This document shows positions 38,110 through 49,200 of a stretch of 64,000 bases of DNA, piece after piece (positions within the stretch are counted from its first letter, which is position 1; each line of letters starts with the position of its first letter). A program made the translations under genes and the position numbers. Where the stretch lies: NCBI RefSeq assembly GCF_018691265.1, contig NW_024881329.1, forward strand, positions 2,604,001-2,668,000. Reading direction: 5' to 3'. The notes beneath the pieces were generated by a model. It saw only the letters and a program-made list of their open reading frames with translations, ran no database searches and had not been told where the DNA came from. Origin of the DNA: Tyto alba. Lineage: Eukaryota > Chordata > Aves > Strigiformes > Tytonidae.

Positions 38110-41100
38110 GACTTCCATCCTGCTCTGCCAGAGAAGGGAGCAGGATAAGGCCATCATTGCAGCCTATGTTTGCATGAGTGCTCTGAGTCTCTGTCTAGGA
38201 ATTGTGTGTCCAGCCATGCAGATATGTAGCGCATGTTTAACTCGTACTTTCTCGAGTAGAAGTTCCTCTCTGGTCTAGAAAACCAACATTTTTTCTTGTT
38301 CATTCCAGTCAAAACTTATTAGGCTACATGAGATCTCTGCAGAGAAATGCAGGGATATTCTAGGATTTTGACTGAATGTTTCACTGAACTATCTGTGATA
38401 AAATCTAGAAAATTTGCTTTATTCTGTGTATTTGAAATCATATAACTTCACTGCATATTCTAAGAGTGACCATAAAACATCAATGATAGCTGCTAGTATG
38501 TGCTTAACAGTCACTTCTTTATGATATAGTCCATCAGCTTGTGAGCAGGCTGCACATGCATTTTGTGGCAGAATCTGAATGGATGGAATTGCTCTACAAC
38601 ATAAAAGCACAGCCAGAAACTGTGTTTCTGTGTTCACATACCTATTTTCTGTGTCTTAACCACCAAATGCTCTGGTCCCTCAGCTCTGATGTTTCTAGGC
38701 TTCCTGAGCAGCTTGAACTGCTCCATACAGCTGCAGGGTTTCAAGAATGGTGCCTCACTCACAATTTTCTTTACTTTTGGGGCTTCTTGAGCATTGATCA
38801 ATGGATATGACTTGTCTCAAGGATTCGCTGTCTTCTGAGAATTATGCACATAATCTGAAGAGATAGCTGGCCATCTGTCATGGTGTCAAGTTTTTAAGGG
38901 AAGACAAAAACAAACTCACAGAAAAAGAAATCTGTTGAGGACTATGGCATACACTGAAAGAACATCTGGCTCAGACAGTCCCCGAGTTGAAAACAATTGG
39001 ATCCTGAGAGAATACCGCAGGAAAGAATCATATACACTTGCCCTGGACTTATTTTTCCCTAAGTTTGTGTTTACAGGCACCGCTGGAGACATGATATTAG
39101 GGTAAGTGGACACTTGATCTGACAACCCAAGGCAAACATCCTTCTGGTCTCTCGTACCTGAAAGACAGATCGGTTACCAGAGACCCATCCTCTCCCTGAA
39201 GTGTCTCACTGCTTTCAAGTTTGGTTTCCATCAAGGCACAGTTAAAAGCTTCACACATTGAACCTATGAATGGGTCTGTACAGAATATTCATATTTTTAT
39301 GAAATACAAAGCTCAGTGTATGAAAAAAAATTCATGCAGAGGTTTTCACATTGCCTTATTAAGCTGGAAGGAGCTTTTTGTTTCTTGATCGTTTAATAGC
39401 TCTGCGAGGCACAGGTAATGACAACAGCAGACTTGAGAAAAGAACATTAGTGTTTCCAGGGGATAGAGCCCACAGTCCAGAGGAAGTAATAGTGTGAAAG
39501 CAGTTATCTATTTCATTATTAAACATTTTACAAGCTTTTACCTTAATTCAGCTAGAAACAAAGATGCTATGTAGATGACTAGCCAACAGTTAATTTTTCT
39601 GGGTGAACCTTAAAAATGAGGTACTAAAATATACAGAATGCTAATAATTTTAATAATAATAGCTAAATAAATAATAATAGCAACAACAACAGAAAGATCT
39701 CCAAAGTGCTTATCTAAATACTATCATGGTATACCTCTGCTGAGTGACGTGGACTGGTTTAGGAGCTGCTAATGTGGGACTCTGTGGAAGCACTGTCTTC
39801 CAGTAACCATCGTTAACTACTTCAAGTTCACCAGCACTTGCTGGCTAGTAGAAAAAGTGTCTGAACTCTAAGGGCATTCTCGGAATATGAAACACCATCC
39901 ACTTACTGACATCCCATCCCTTCTTTTCTTAGGGTCTAATCTGGCCTCTTAGGAAGATGGTAGATATCTAATGCAAGGGGGACAAATTCTCAAGACTGTC
40001 AGTATCTGTTTGGAGATGATGAAGATTGATATATTTATCCTCAATATAGGCATTATCAGTTTGTCAACAGTATTGATGCCTAAATGTCCCTCAGATACCT
40101 GGCTCAGTTTATTATGGCATATCTATACAATAAGGTTAATTCCCAAAATATTTTATTCCCAGTACGACTTAACAAACGGGTGTCGTGTGTCCATAGCTAT
40201 GTGGAGATAACATGTAATTCAGGGTGTGATAATGGATCCTGACATTACAAATGTTGAGTATTTTTGCCCTGTTTATCTTTAATATGTCCTTACCATTGGT
40301 ATTAGCTATTAAGTTATTCTAATTGGAGAAAAACTCCAAGCTTATGTGAATTCTTCTTACCATGAGAAGACTATTCATTCATTCTGTGGTAATTACACAA
40401 CTTTATTGGTGCCTTTTCTTGGAAGCCTTACACTCCAGAAATAAATTCAACTGAACAAGTGAAAAATATTGAATAAAATGTCCTCATGGACCCATTTTTT
40501 CCTCTAGCTTCTTGCATCATTTCATGATCCATTTCGACCCTTAAGATTCCCATGGGAATAGGAAGAAAGGCAATGGCAAGCATCTAGGAAAATAAATGAA
40601 CATGACGACTTTCATTAGACACAAGCTAGTGTCAATAGGAGTGGGTGAAAATTGCCAAAAAATGCAAATAATTTTGCTCTGCATTGTTTCACAAATACGA
40701 TAAAACTGAATTCTAGACCATTACTTTTTTTATTCATTCCTTACTCAGGCAAACTTTTGCTGGCATCTGTGTGGAGTCCTTCCTGTGTTAAATTTCTGGG
40801 ATTTAGTCCTTTAGTGAGAATAATGAAAGAAAAATAATTAATGGAGAATGAAGTACTGAAGATGGTTCCAATATACTAACTATACACTTAAGCTTAAGCT
40901 TACACTGCCTGTTCATTTAAACACAATATGATACAGAATACGGTCAGGGGAAATCATCCTATATGCATCCCCAAAGATAGATGATATATCCAGTGACAGC
41001 AGAGCCCTGTTTATTCAAAATACTTTTGGAACATCAAAACATTTGGATAAACAGGGCTTCAAATAATTGAGGGAATTATTGTATAAGTAATTCACACCAG

Positions 41101-41340
41101 GGGGACTTAACCTAGATTCAAAGGAGTGAGTTTCAGATCAAAGGGTTATAGATAAATGGGATTTTGCTATATATGAACAAATAAAATAAACAGCATTTGA
41201 TTATTCAGAAATCAAGAAGTGTCCAAATGTTTTTTCAAAGAGTTTAGGACAAAAGGTCAAAACTGTTGCAATAGGCCACACAGAAGAATATTCCTAAGGA
41301 ATCAAAATAACAGGTAACTAAATGACACCAGAAAGGTGTG
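38110..41340. other. gene-free intergenic sequence
   Basis: No recognisable exon, RNA gene or transposon. A short AAT-rich run lies at about 39640-39690. Confidence 0.5.
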
Positions 41341-41345
41341 GGGTG

Positions 41346-41431
41346 GGGGTTTTGTGTGTGTGTGGTTTGTTGGTTTTTTTTTTTTTTTTTTTTTTGTTTG
41401 TTTTTTTTGTTTTGGTTTTTTTTTTTTTTTT
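41346..41431. repeat. T/G low-complexity tract
   Basis: A GT run followed by long T tracts interrupted by G, on the plus strand. The overlapping phenylalanine- and lysine-rich frames are composition artefacts. Confidence 0.9.
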
Positions 41432-41858
41432 CCCAACTCACCAATCTTCCAGTCAGGACCATATGAACTTCACCAAGTTTTCTGATCTTATTCCAGCTGT
41501 GACACTGACACATGCTTTGTGATGGAAGGTGGGCATTTGCAACATCCATGGCTCTGTAATTTGTTTTGCTCCATGCTCAATGGAAGCAAACTGTAAAATG
41601 CACAAGTTGGGTCTTGAATGGACAATATTGTATGATGGCTCGTCTATTAATATCATGACCCAGATACGGTTTATCTACATACAGACAACATAATCTCCTA
41701 CTGAATACCCTTTAAATAAAACCTTGGAATCTAAAAAAATGTTAAGTGTAGAGTTCTATGCTGATATTCACCCCCTGCATTGTTAATACGGTGGTGTGGA
41801 TAATTTGTTCATTTAGACAAATAAACAGCCTTTTCCTTTTTCTGAAAGTTACGCTCAC

Positions 41859-42480
41859 CTTCCCGTAATTCAGTTTGGCCCCTTACTGTCTGTGTAGGGA
41901 CCTTTTAATAGTGAGGGTGGCAGAGCAGAAGACAAACTCCACATTTAAAAGGGAGTTAAAGGTCTAACACGACACAGTTTGATTCCCCCCCACACTCGAT
42001 TTCTGTAGCCAAAAGCCCAGCCAGGACTGTGCTTCCCCTCCACTGTGCCTCACCACAAACAGCCCCATCCTGGCTCATAAGCCGTTAGGGAAAGGAGGGG
42101 CCCTGAGGGACGGCGTGTGTGGAAGGCCCCTCAAGTTGCAGAGAGATTTTTTTCAACCGTGCCCCAAGACATACCGGATGCTCCTGTTGAATCCATCCTG
42201 GCCTTTCTAGACCCCGTAGTTGGGTTTCCGAGCCCTCCGCTCTGTCAGCGCTGCCAGCTCCGAGCCCCGCACCACGCCCGGCCCAGGTTCGCGCGGGCAG
42301 GCGGTTCCTCGCCCCACGGCCGCGGGGCTGGTCTCGTAGGGGCCGGTCCCTTTCGGCCGCCCATTTAGCCGTCGGTCCTTCCAGCGCACCCCCCCCTCTC
42401 CAGGGGGGCACTCCACGCAGCCGCCTTCTCCCCGCCGGGCCCACAGCCCTCACGCAGCACTTTTGGCGGGAAGAGCGCGG
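41859..42480 (-). ncRNA. possible minus-strand first exon from CpG island
   Basis: A good donor, AAG|GTGAGCGT on the minus strand, places an exon end at 41859, pointing away from the CpG island. A transcript starting in the island would give a first exon of several hundred bases. The open frame inside (42085-42630) is arginine/glycine/proline-rich and looks like GC-driven chance. TOLLIP is expected upstream of BRSK2 from mammalian synteny (memory), but its first-exon peptide is not present here. No transcript evidence is available. Confidence 0.25.
42461..42472 (+). promoter_or_regulatory. E2F-type site
   Basis: TTTTGGCGGGAA matches the classical E2F consensus. It lies 22 bp upstream of the first good ATG in the island, a typical core-promoter position for cell-cycle genes. 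This is a sequence match only. Confidence 0.6.
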
Positions 42481-42487
42481 CCGCGCC

Positions 42488-42498
42488 GCCGCCATGTC
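42488..42498 (-). promoter_or_regulatory. YY1-type site over an ATG
   Basis: GCCGCCATGTC is the reverse complement of GACATGGCGGC, close to the YY1 core ATGGCGGC often found just downstream of the start site of CpG-island promoters. It also supplies a favourable context for the ATG at 42494. Confidence 0.5.
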
Positions 42499-42653
42499 GC
42501 CGCCGCTGCCAGCAGAGCCCGCTGCCTCCTCTCTCCTGCCCCCTCCGGTCCCGCGGCTCCGCCGGAGGCTCAGGGCAGAGGGGAGCAGCGGGGGAGCGCT
42601 GCCCGGGTGGTTGGCGTCGTTCCCCCCCAACTCTCTCCTTTTCTCCCTCCTCG
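42494..42653 (+). CDS. predicted first coding exon of unknown 74-codon ORF
   Basis: An ATG at 42494 (context GCCGCCATGT, purine at -3) opens a frame that runs to a good donor, CTCG|GTGAGAG, at 42653: 53 codons plus one base. Joined to the exon at 43432 it encodes about 74 residues, rich in Pro, Ser and Arg at the start (MSPPLPAEPAASSLLPPPVP) with no known domain. I do not recognise it. It may be a small ORF in a noncoding RNA or in an alternative 5' leader of BRSK2. Confidence 0.25.
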
Positions 42654-43431
42654 GTGAGAGACTGTGGCTTCGGGGGTGTGAGGTGACGCGGCGGGGCTCT
42701 GAGGGGAGAGGGAGAGGAGCGGGAGTGTGAGGGGGGAGCGAGGTTGAACGAGGGGCAGCTGTTGGGCTTGCGGTAACTCGGGGGAAGAGCAGTGCTTAGT
42801 GAAAGATTTGCCGGAGGGAGCTTGGAGAAATGGCAATTCGGAGGTCAGTTTAGTAGGGCGGGAAGGTGAACGCTTGTGGGGTTTAGTACGGGCAGAGGTT
42901 GCCACTGGAAAAAGGTAGAGGAGCCCTAGTGGGTGGTCCCACAGGGTGCGGTCTGGAGGGGGAAGCAGAGGAATGGGGACTGTTTGGGGTGTTTTGGAGT
43001 TTGCTGGCAGGTTATTGCAGCAGCACGGTCTGGAAGGGAGTAAAAATGAACCGTAAAGAACAAACCCGGGAAAGGTGAAAGCAAGTGTCAGGGGTTTGTT
43101 TCCAGAGGACACAGGAGGGTACCTTCGAATTGGTTTAAAGTTTCAGTCCACTGGCCTGGTTTCTTCCCACCTCCTCATCTTGTTAACTCCTCAGCAACCT
43201 GTTGGGTAGAGTTGTGTTGTCTGTGATACAGGTAAAGAGACAATTTCTAGTTTTATTCCAGTTTACATCAGTAGCTGATGTCTAGAGATAGAGGTATTAG
43301 TAAAAAGGTAAATTTCCCTCTTTAAAAACAAACAAACAAACCTGAAATAGACTTTTCTCTCAAGTGAGCAACAAATAATTATAAAGCTTGTTCAAGTTTT
43401 GCCTTCTCTTTCCCATCCCTTTCTTTCACAG

Positions 43432-43546
43432 GCTTGTCAAGGCTTTCCTCTCTGACCAAAGAATCCTTGCTGTGTGTTGTCTCAGCTGCAATTTGATAAG
43501 AATATCTTGGCCAGTTTTCTGTGTGGAATGGAACAGAGAACAGAAG
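43432..43546 (+). other. predicted internal exon downstream of CpG island
   Basis: A long pyrimidine tract ending in TTTCTTTCACAG gives a strong acceptor at 43430-43431. A donor CAGAAG|GTAAAA follows 115 bp later. Spliced to the CpG-island exon in phase 1, the frame continues GLSRLSSLTKESLLCVVSAAI and stops at TGA 43494-43496, so the rest would be untranslated. The next exon is unknown. Acceptor-like sites at 44466-44467 and 44694-44695 could join this transcript to the BRSK2 leader. Confidence 0.35.
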
Positions 43547-44354
43547 GTAAAAAATTGAACTTGTGTGTGGTAATGATTTCAGCTTGATAGCCCTGGAGTC
43601 TGGCTGAAACTGGTGTATGGTCCTGAATCCAGAAAGTACATGGGTTTGTGCCTAATTTGAAGCATATCTGCAGACTGTTTTATTTCATCTGGTCCTTAAG
43701 CTCTGAAGGTTAAACACAGGCATAAGTACTTGGACAATACCAGTGAAAGTTTTATTACGCAGCTCGTACGGACCCTATGGATCTGGGAATCAGCTCCTAT
43801 TACCATCTAATCCCTGGATTTTCTGCTGTGCTTTTAATTAAGATAGTGGCTGTGCCATTTTTGATCTGTTCATCTAAAGACCCGAAGTGTTATTTGCTCC
43901 ATCAAACTCAAAAGCAGGTCTGTCACTGAGTTCAGTGGTTATAGGATTAGCCCTGTGTTTCCCCCTACCTTTTTTTCATTTTGTCCTCCCCCCACCACCA
44001 AAGGCTGTCTTTAAAGGGTAAACCCCACAGATGATGGAGGTCCCCAGAATCAAACAGAATTGATAAATTTCTCAAGCTCTTTTTCAGAAGTAGCTTTTTT
44101 TTTTTTTTTTCTCTATTTCCTGCCACAATTTCAGCCCTTCTTTAATACTCAGAAAGTACAGCTGTATAGTGGAGTATAATTCAGAGAGCGGAAAAAAAAG
44201 AAGTGTGTGCTTGGGTCTTAAAATCATATGCACATTAAACTATCTTAATTATCAATAGACTGATAAACTCAGGTGTTTGCTGTTGCCATTGATGATGATG
44301 CTCTGTAGCAGGCAGAGGCAGCAACTGCTGCTGATGGAAAAGAAAAGGTAGTGG

Positions 44355-44470
44355 AAGGAGGCGGGGAGAAGGAGGTGGAAGACGAGGGGATTGGCTCTGC
44401 TTAATGTCAGTCGCAGCTGCGGGCCCCAGCTCTTCCGCTGCTCTAGCTCTGGCTCTCCCTTGAACAGCTC
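44355..44470 (+). promoter_or_regulatory. BRSK2: probable proximal promoter of BRSK2
   Basis: A GC-box-like GGAGGCGGGG (44357-44366) and an inverted CCAAT box, ATTGG (44390-44394), lie about 400 bp upstream of the BRSK2 start codon, followed by GC-richer sequence with a CAGCTG E-box. No TATA box is apparent. Start sites would be expected around 44450-44490 by usual CCAAT spacing. The exact start was not determined, and the CpG island at 42.2-42.8 kb is a competing promoter. Confidence 0.4.
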
Positions 44471-44511
44471 CTGGAGAGAACAAGGCGTGCGGAGCTCGGA
44501 TCACCAGCATC

Positions 44512-44535
44512 ATGCTCCTTGGGCTTGGATCGTAG
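44512..44535 (+). other. upstream ORF in BRSK2 leader
   Basis: ATG at 44512 opens a 7-codon frame (MLLGLGS) ending in TAG 44533-44535, about 250 bases before the BRSK2 start. No other ATG lies between it and 44784. If included in the mRNA it could modulate BRSK2 translation; reinitiation after such a short ORF is plausible. Inclusion depends on the start site used. Confidence 0.4.
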
Positions 44536-44714
44536 ATCCCCCTCTTTGAACATTAAAATAACTCCTTCGTCCATCAACGTCCCAGGCAGACCCAGCAAGA
44601 AAACACGCACGTGAGAGAGGAAAGAAAGAGGAGGAAGAGAAAAATCTGCAACCAGGTGGACTAAAGCAAAGAAAAAGAGTGCTTTGCTTGCACAGCTGCA
44701 AAGTGGGAATTTAA

Positions 44715-44954
<240 letters not shown>

Positions 44955-45544
44955 TGAGGGTTCAGGTTTTCCCATTTGCTGTTTTAGTGGAGATAATATT
45001 TGTAGGGGTTTTTTGCCTTTATTTATTTTCAGCTTTAGTTTTAATTTTCGTTCTTTTTTCCTTTTATTATTTATTTCAAAAAGAAAAAAGCCCAGGATGC
45101 TTTATGTTCATTACTCCTGCTAATGGGTGTTGTTCTGATGACAGCCAGAGTGCATGCAGAGGAAAAAATAGATGATCTGCTGGTGGTGAATTTTCACATC
45201 AATTTCTTCACTGCCCTACTTAGGAGCTTTTTCTTTTTAATCAAATTATATTGAAATGAAAGGTTCACAGCCTGTAGTACCAAGGAGGTGGTGATGGTGG
45301 TAGTGGGGGAGTCACCAGCAGTATTTCATGACATCATGATTGAAAAGGGTGTAGTCCTTAAGGTGCAGTTGGGGGGGTGGAAATATGTACAGTATGTCTG
45401 TGGCACTGACTGCTTGCTGTGGGTATTTAGCAAATATGGATGGATGGGCTGGTGGTTTTTGTGGGTAGGGTCTGAAATAAAAGAAAAATAGAGGATCGGT
45501 AGCAGAATTCATTCTGGTTATGGTGTGTTTTTGTAGGAGGGACT

Positions 45545-45560
45545 GGGGGGGGAGGGGAGG
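45545..45560 (+). other. G-rich run, possible quadruplex
   Basis: Eight G, then A, four G, A and two G, in the plus (RNA-sense) strand of BRSK2 intron 1, about 670 bp after the donor. It has quadruplex potential with the preceding GGGACT; that is inference. Confidence 0.4.
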
Positions 45561-45832
45561 TTATTTAATTATTTTCCTTAAAGCTTGTTTATGAAACTTG
45601 CCCCCAGCAGATTTTCTTGAATGGAACAATGGTAAGAAATATTAAAAAGAGGAAACCGGGTAGAGGGAATTAGCAGAGAGCAGGTGCTTCTGCCCTACAT
45701 GACATAATTAGATCCACTAAATGCGTTCAAGATCTGGACTTACTGTTGCTTGCTTGGATAGCATATTCACTTCAAGGGCAGGGGAGCATTAATTGGAAGA
45801 AAAACCCTTAAAAAGAAGCCCAAATATCCTCC

Positions 45833-45864
45833 TTATTTATTTATGTATTTATTTATTTATTTTA
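45833..45864. repeat. (TTTA)n microsatellite
   Basis: TTTA units with one G substitution, about 30 bp, in BRSK2 intron 1. Confidence 0.85.
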
Positions 45865-46270
45865 GTAACAGGTGCAGTAAGCAATGGCATCTGTCAAATT
45901 CATTGGGTCGGGAGCCCCCCAAAAGTGGATTGAGACCCCAGATTATCATTTAGGGAGAGGGGAGGATCAGCCATAGAGGGGGTTTCTTTGGGCATGTGGG
46001 TGTTAAGTGTTGTTCATTATGGTAGGACAATAAAACATGATGCATTGTGGTGTATTTTTTTTTTTTTTATAACCCAGCCGAGCTTTGCCCATCTGTTGTC
46101 TAAAGGATTTAATAGGCGTTTCCATCCCCAGCTGCTGCCTCTGCTCTGCCTTCTTCCTCACTGCCCTGCGTGGCAGCAGCTCTGCAGTCCGCAATTTTCT
46201 TAGGGACACAGTCAAAATCCAGATCTTTCTCTGTAAGAAGCAATGCTCTTCTGAGATGATTGATTATAAC

Positions 46271-46287
46271 ACCCCCCCCCCCGCCCC
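46271..46287. repeat. poly-C run
   Basis: A run of C interrupted by a single G within BRSK2 intron 1; the complementary strand is a G run. Confidence 0.8.
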
Positions 46288-49200
46288 CATCCTTCCCCTC
46301 CTCTTCACAACCCCATAGCAACCGTTCAGAGACATGGATGAAGATGACATTGTCTTCTAGTGAAAGTGACTTTTATTTATATTTAATTTTTTTCAAATCT
46401 CTTCAGTGTATCAGCTGCTAAAGGTAGCTTTCTGTCACTGTTTTCGTTACCACCTTTATTCCTCGCATAGCTCAATAAGCCCTTCTGTATCTTCATTCTT
46501 ACTAAAATCTGCTCTGATGATGATAATGAAAATACTCTACCAAAAAATTGCAGTGTATTGGTAATAAAACTGCCCTATTTCTGCTGGTAATCCTTTCCTG
46601 GGTACTCCAGGTGATCAAAGAGCCAGCTGTAGATGACAAATTCATTTTTGTCTTCATCACCATTTCCTTTTCTCTCTCTCACCTTCTCAGCACCCCTCCC
46701 TTCCCTTTAAACACAATTGTGTCTGAGATTTCTGAAAATACAGATGCATTAACCTTTTGCTCCATGTCTCGTAGCCTGACGTTGTGGTCCTAAAGGGTTA
46801 TCTGCTGCTTTGGTTATTTTTTTCCTCTCTGCTAATCTTCCTATCTTCCTCCTAAGTGATTAGAGACGTGGGGGTGGAGGGAGAAGAAGAGGATGTATTT
46901 AGAGGTTTGCTGCTGTTGGCCTCTGCAGTTATTCAACCAGCTGGATGAGGGTGAAAGTTTCCTTTTGCAGTTTTACCACATAACTGATCTTTACAGATAA
47001 GTCTCTGCTGTTTGCACACATGAATGCACATAAAATGCAAAATGCATGGTGTCATAGAAGCTGGAGGTGGGGGGAAGAGGAAGAGAAATCTTAAAAGTAG
47101 CTGATGTCAGTCTGTGTCTTCCTTTCTGTACCCGCCCTTGATTAACGGAATGATGCACTGAGGTGAAATCTAACTCTGTATTAAACATACATGGCTAAAT
47201 ATGGAAAAATGCCTTCTGGTCTTCTCGCATGTTCTGTGCTAATCACATTTGGGAGCATGCAGAATGGCATGAAGAGTGTGGTATGTAGCTAGTCTTCATC
47301 CTGCTTGTTTTGGAGGATAAGCAGGCAACCTGCAGCATTTTAGGGAGAGGACAGCAAGCGCAGTATGAGGGCCTGATTCACCATAGTGTGTTGTCATGGT
47401 GTGCAACTTTGAATTTGGGCTGCAGTGGCATATGGCTGAAGAAAATAGTGGTTGTAATCATGCCTTTAGAGCTTGGAAGATTAGGAGGTAATGGCTTGAA
47501 ATTTTTTTTTTTTTTCCCCAAGGGGATGGGGAAGAGTGAGAAATAAAATCTGGCAAAATGTAATGATGAATAGAAAGAAAGTTGTGTTGCAAAGTCCTAC
47601 CCATTTTGCAGTGACGTTCATATCCATCTTTTTTATTTAGAATAAAAAAATTCTTGACTCTCTGAAGTTATTTCAGATAGGCAGGTCTAGCTTTGCTCCC
47701 AGATACATTAATATTACACAGATATATTAATGGCTTTTACGTTCTTTGACTGAGATCGAAAGAAGGGGATTTTGAGAAGGAGTGTGGGTTGATTGTTCAG
47801 GACAGACTTAGAAAGGGTGCCATGGAGGGAGAACGTAATGGTAAGTAGAATTCTCACTGTCTTTCTCTCTGTGAAGTTCCCACTGATTGCCACCTTAATA
47901 GCAGAATAAAAGTGTTTACCAACAGCAGCCTACTGGTCCCTGCAAAGAGATCCAGTTGCCTATCTGGGACATGAGTAGAACCTGGTGACATCCGGCTGTG
48001 GGTGGGCAAAACTGACACAGAAAAGCATTCAGTTCAAACTGATGGGTAACAACTGTTGTTGAAAGTGTTGATTAGAATTCCAAGTCGGCTATACAGAATT
48101 TGTCCTGAGCAGCCTTCTGTGCTGGTGCGTCTAGCTTGCCGAGGGTGACTGATGGCACAAAGAGAGGATTAGGGCCTCTTACGTCGGAGAAGTTGGAAAA
48201 GGGCTGCACGGGGCAGTGCTGAAAAATGTCTGTGCTTAGCTCTTTGCTGGTGGTGGGGATGGTAGAGGAATGAAGGAAAATTATTTTTAATAATGTAGCA
48301 TATGAATTCAATGTATAATTTGAGTATTGTGGTAAAATGGCTTGCTTTTGTAATAGATTGAATTCAGAGCACCTCTTGTTTACTGCAGCTGGAGGAATAG
48401 CTCATGGAGTCTGTATTTGAATGATTTTGCAAGAATACAAGAAGCAGCATCATCTTCATTATTATACTCCAAAAAAAAATTATTTTACAGAACTGTGAGT
48501 GTAAAAGATTACTATATATATACACCGATGTGTGGGGAAAGGTTGGTTTATCTAAGTTTCATTGATACATTCTTCTACAATTAATTATAGGAGGTTTTCA
48601 TTGTAATTAACAGTAATGAGCAAAGGATGTGTGTCATGTTACAGTAACACACGTGGCAACAGTGTGCCTTGAGAAACTCAAGTCATACCTGATGATGAAG
48701 TTTGGTTTCAGATCAGAGTCTTTTCTCTATTTGCCACTGATTCAGTGTGAAATCAGCTTTTTGAGTATTCCTTTTTTTTTTAATTCTACAAATATTTTTG
48801 CTCATGTGTTTCTTTTGGTCTCACTAATCCTTATTTTACCCATGAAACTCTTAAGATCAATTCAGATTGACTGCAGTGAATATTTAATAATGAGTGCAAG
48901 GATGAAGAACTGAAGTATTTCCTGTGAAGGGCTTCAGTGTTTCAGAGGGTTTTCTTGTGTTTTCATTTGACAGTCACTGTATAGGCTTCAGCATCATTGT
49001 TTGCTATGGCACCAATTCAATGGCTAGTTGAAATTTCCAAAACGCTGCTTTGTCTACAAGCAGTAAGACATTGGCTCTAAGTGGGAGTTACCCTATTCAC
49101 TTTGAGATAAACTTGATGAAAAATTTAATGTTGCTGATCCATTTTGTCTTGTTCTTTTCATTATGTTTTAAGCCTAGGTCTGCAGACATTCAATACAAAG

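Larger units (their letters stand above)
42170..42770. promoter_or_regulatory. CpG island, probable bidirectional promoter
   Basis: GC and CpG content rise abruptly between about 42170 and 42770 (for example cgcgggcaggcgg, gcggccgcgccgccgcc), in contrast to AT-rich flanks. It holds an E2F-type site and a YY1-type site, and good splice donors face outward on both strands (41859 minus, 42653 plus). It lies 2 kb upstream of the BRSK2 start codon and could serve a divergent noncoding pair, an unrecognised gene or an alternative BRSK2 promoter. Confidence 0.75.

Noticed and set aside
42085..42500. TOLLIP first exon on the minus strand
   Set aside because: TOLLIP is the expected upstream neighbour by mammalian synteny, but its characteristic N-terminal peptide is absent from all frames here.
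42085..42630. 181-codon minus-strand open frame over the CpG island
   Set aside because: Arg/Gly/Pro-rich translation typical of GC-driven chance openness; no domain recognised, though a noncoding exon on this strand remains possible.
47799..47840. Second candidate mini-exon ending at ATG|GTAAGTAG
   Set aside because: The donor is good but the upstream tract is weak as an acceptor; similar isolated GTAAGT donors occur across the window (29645, 39101, 49598).
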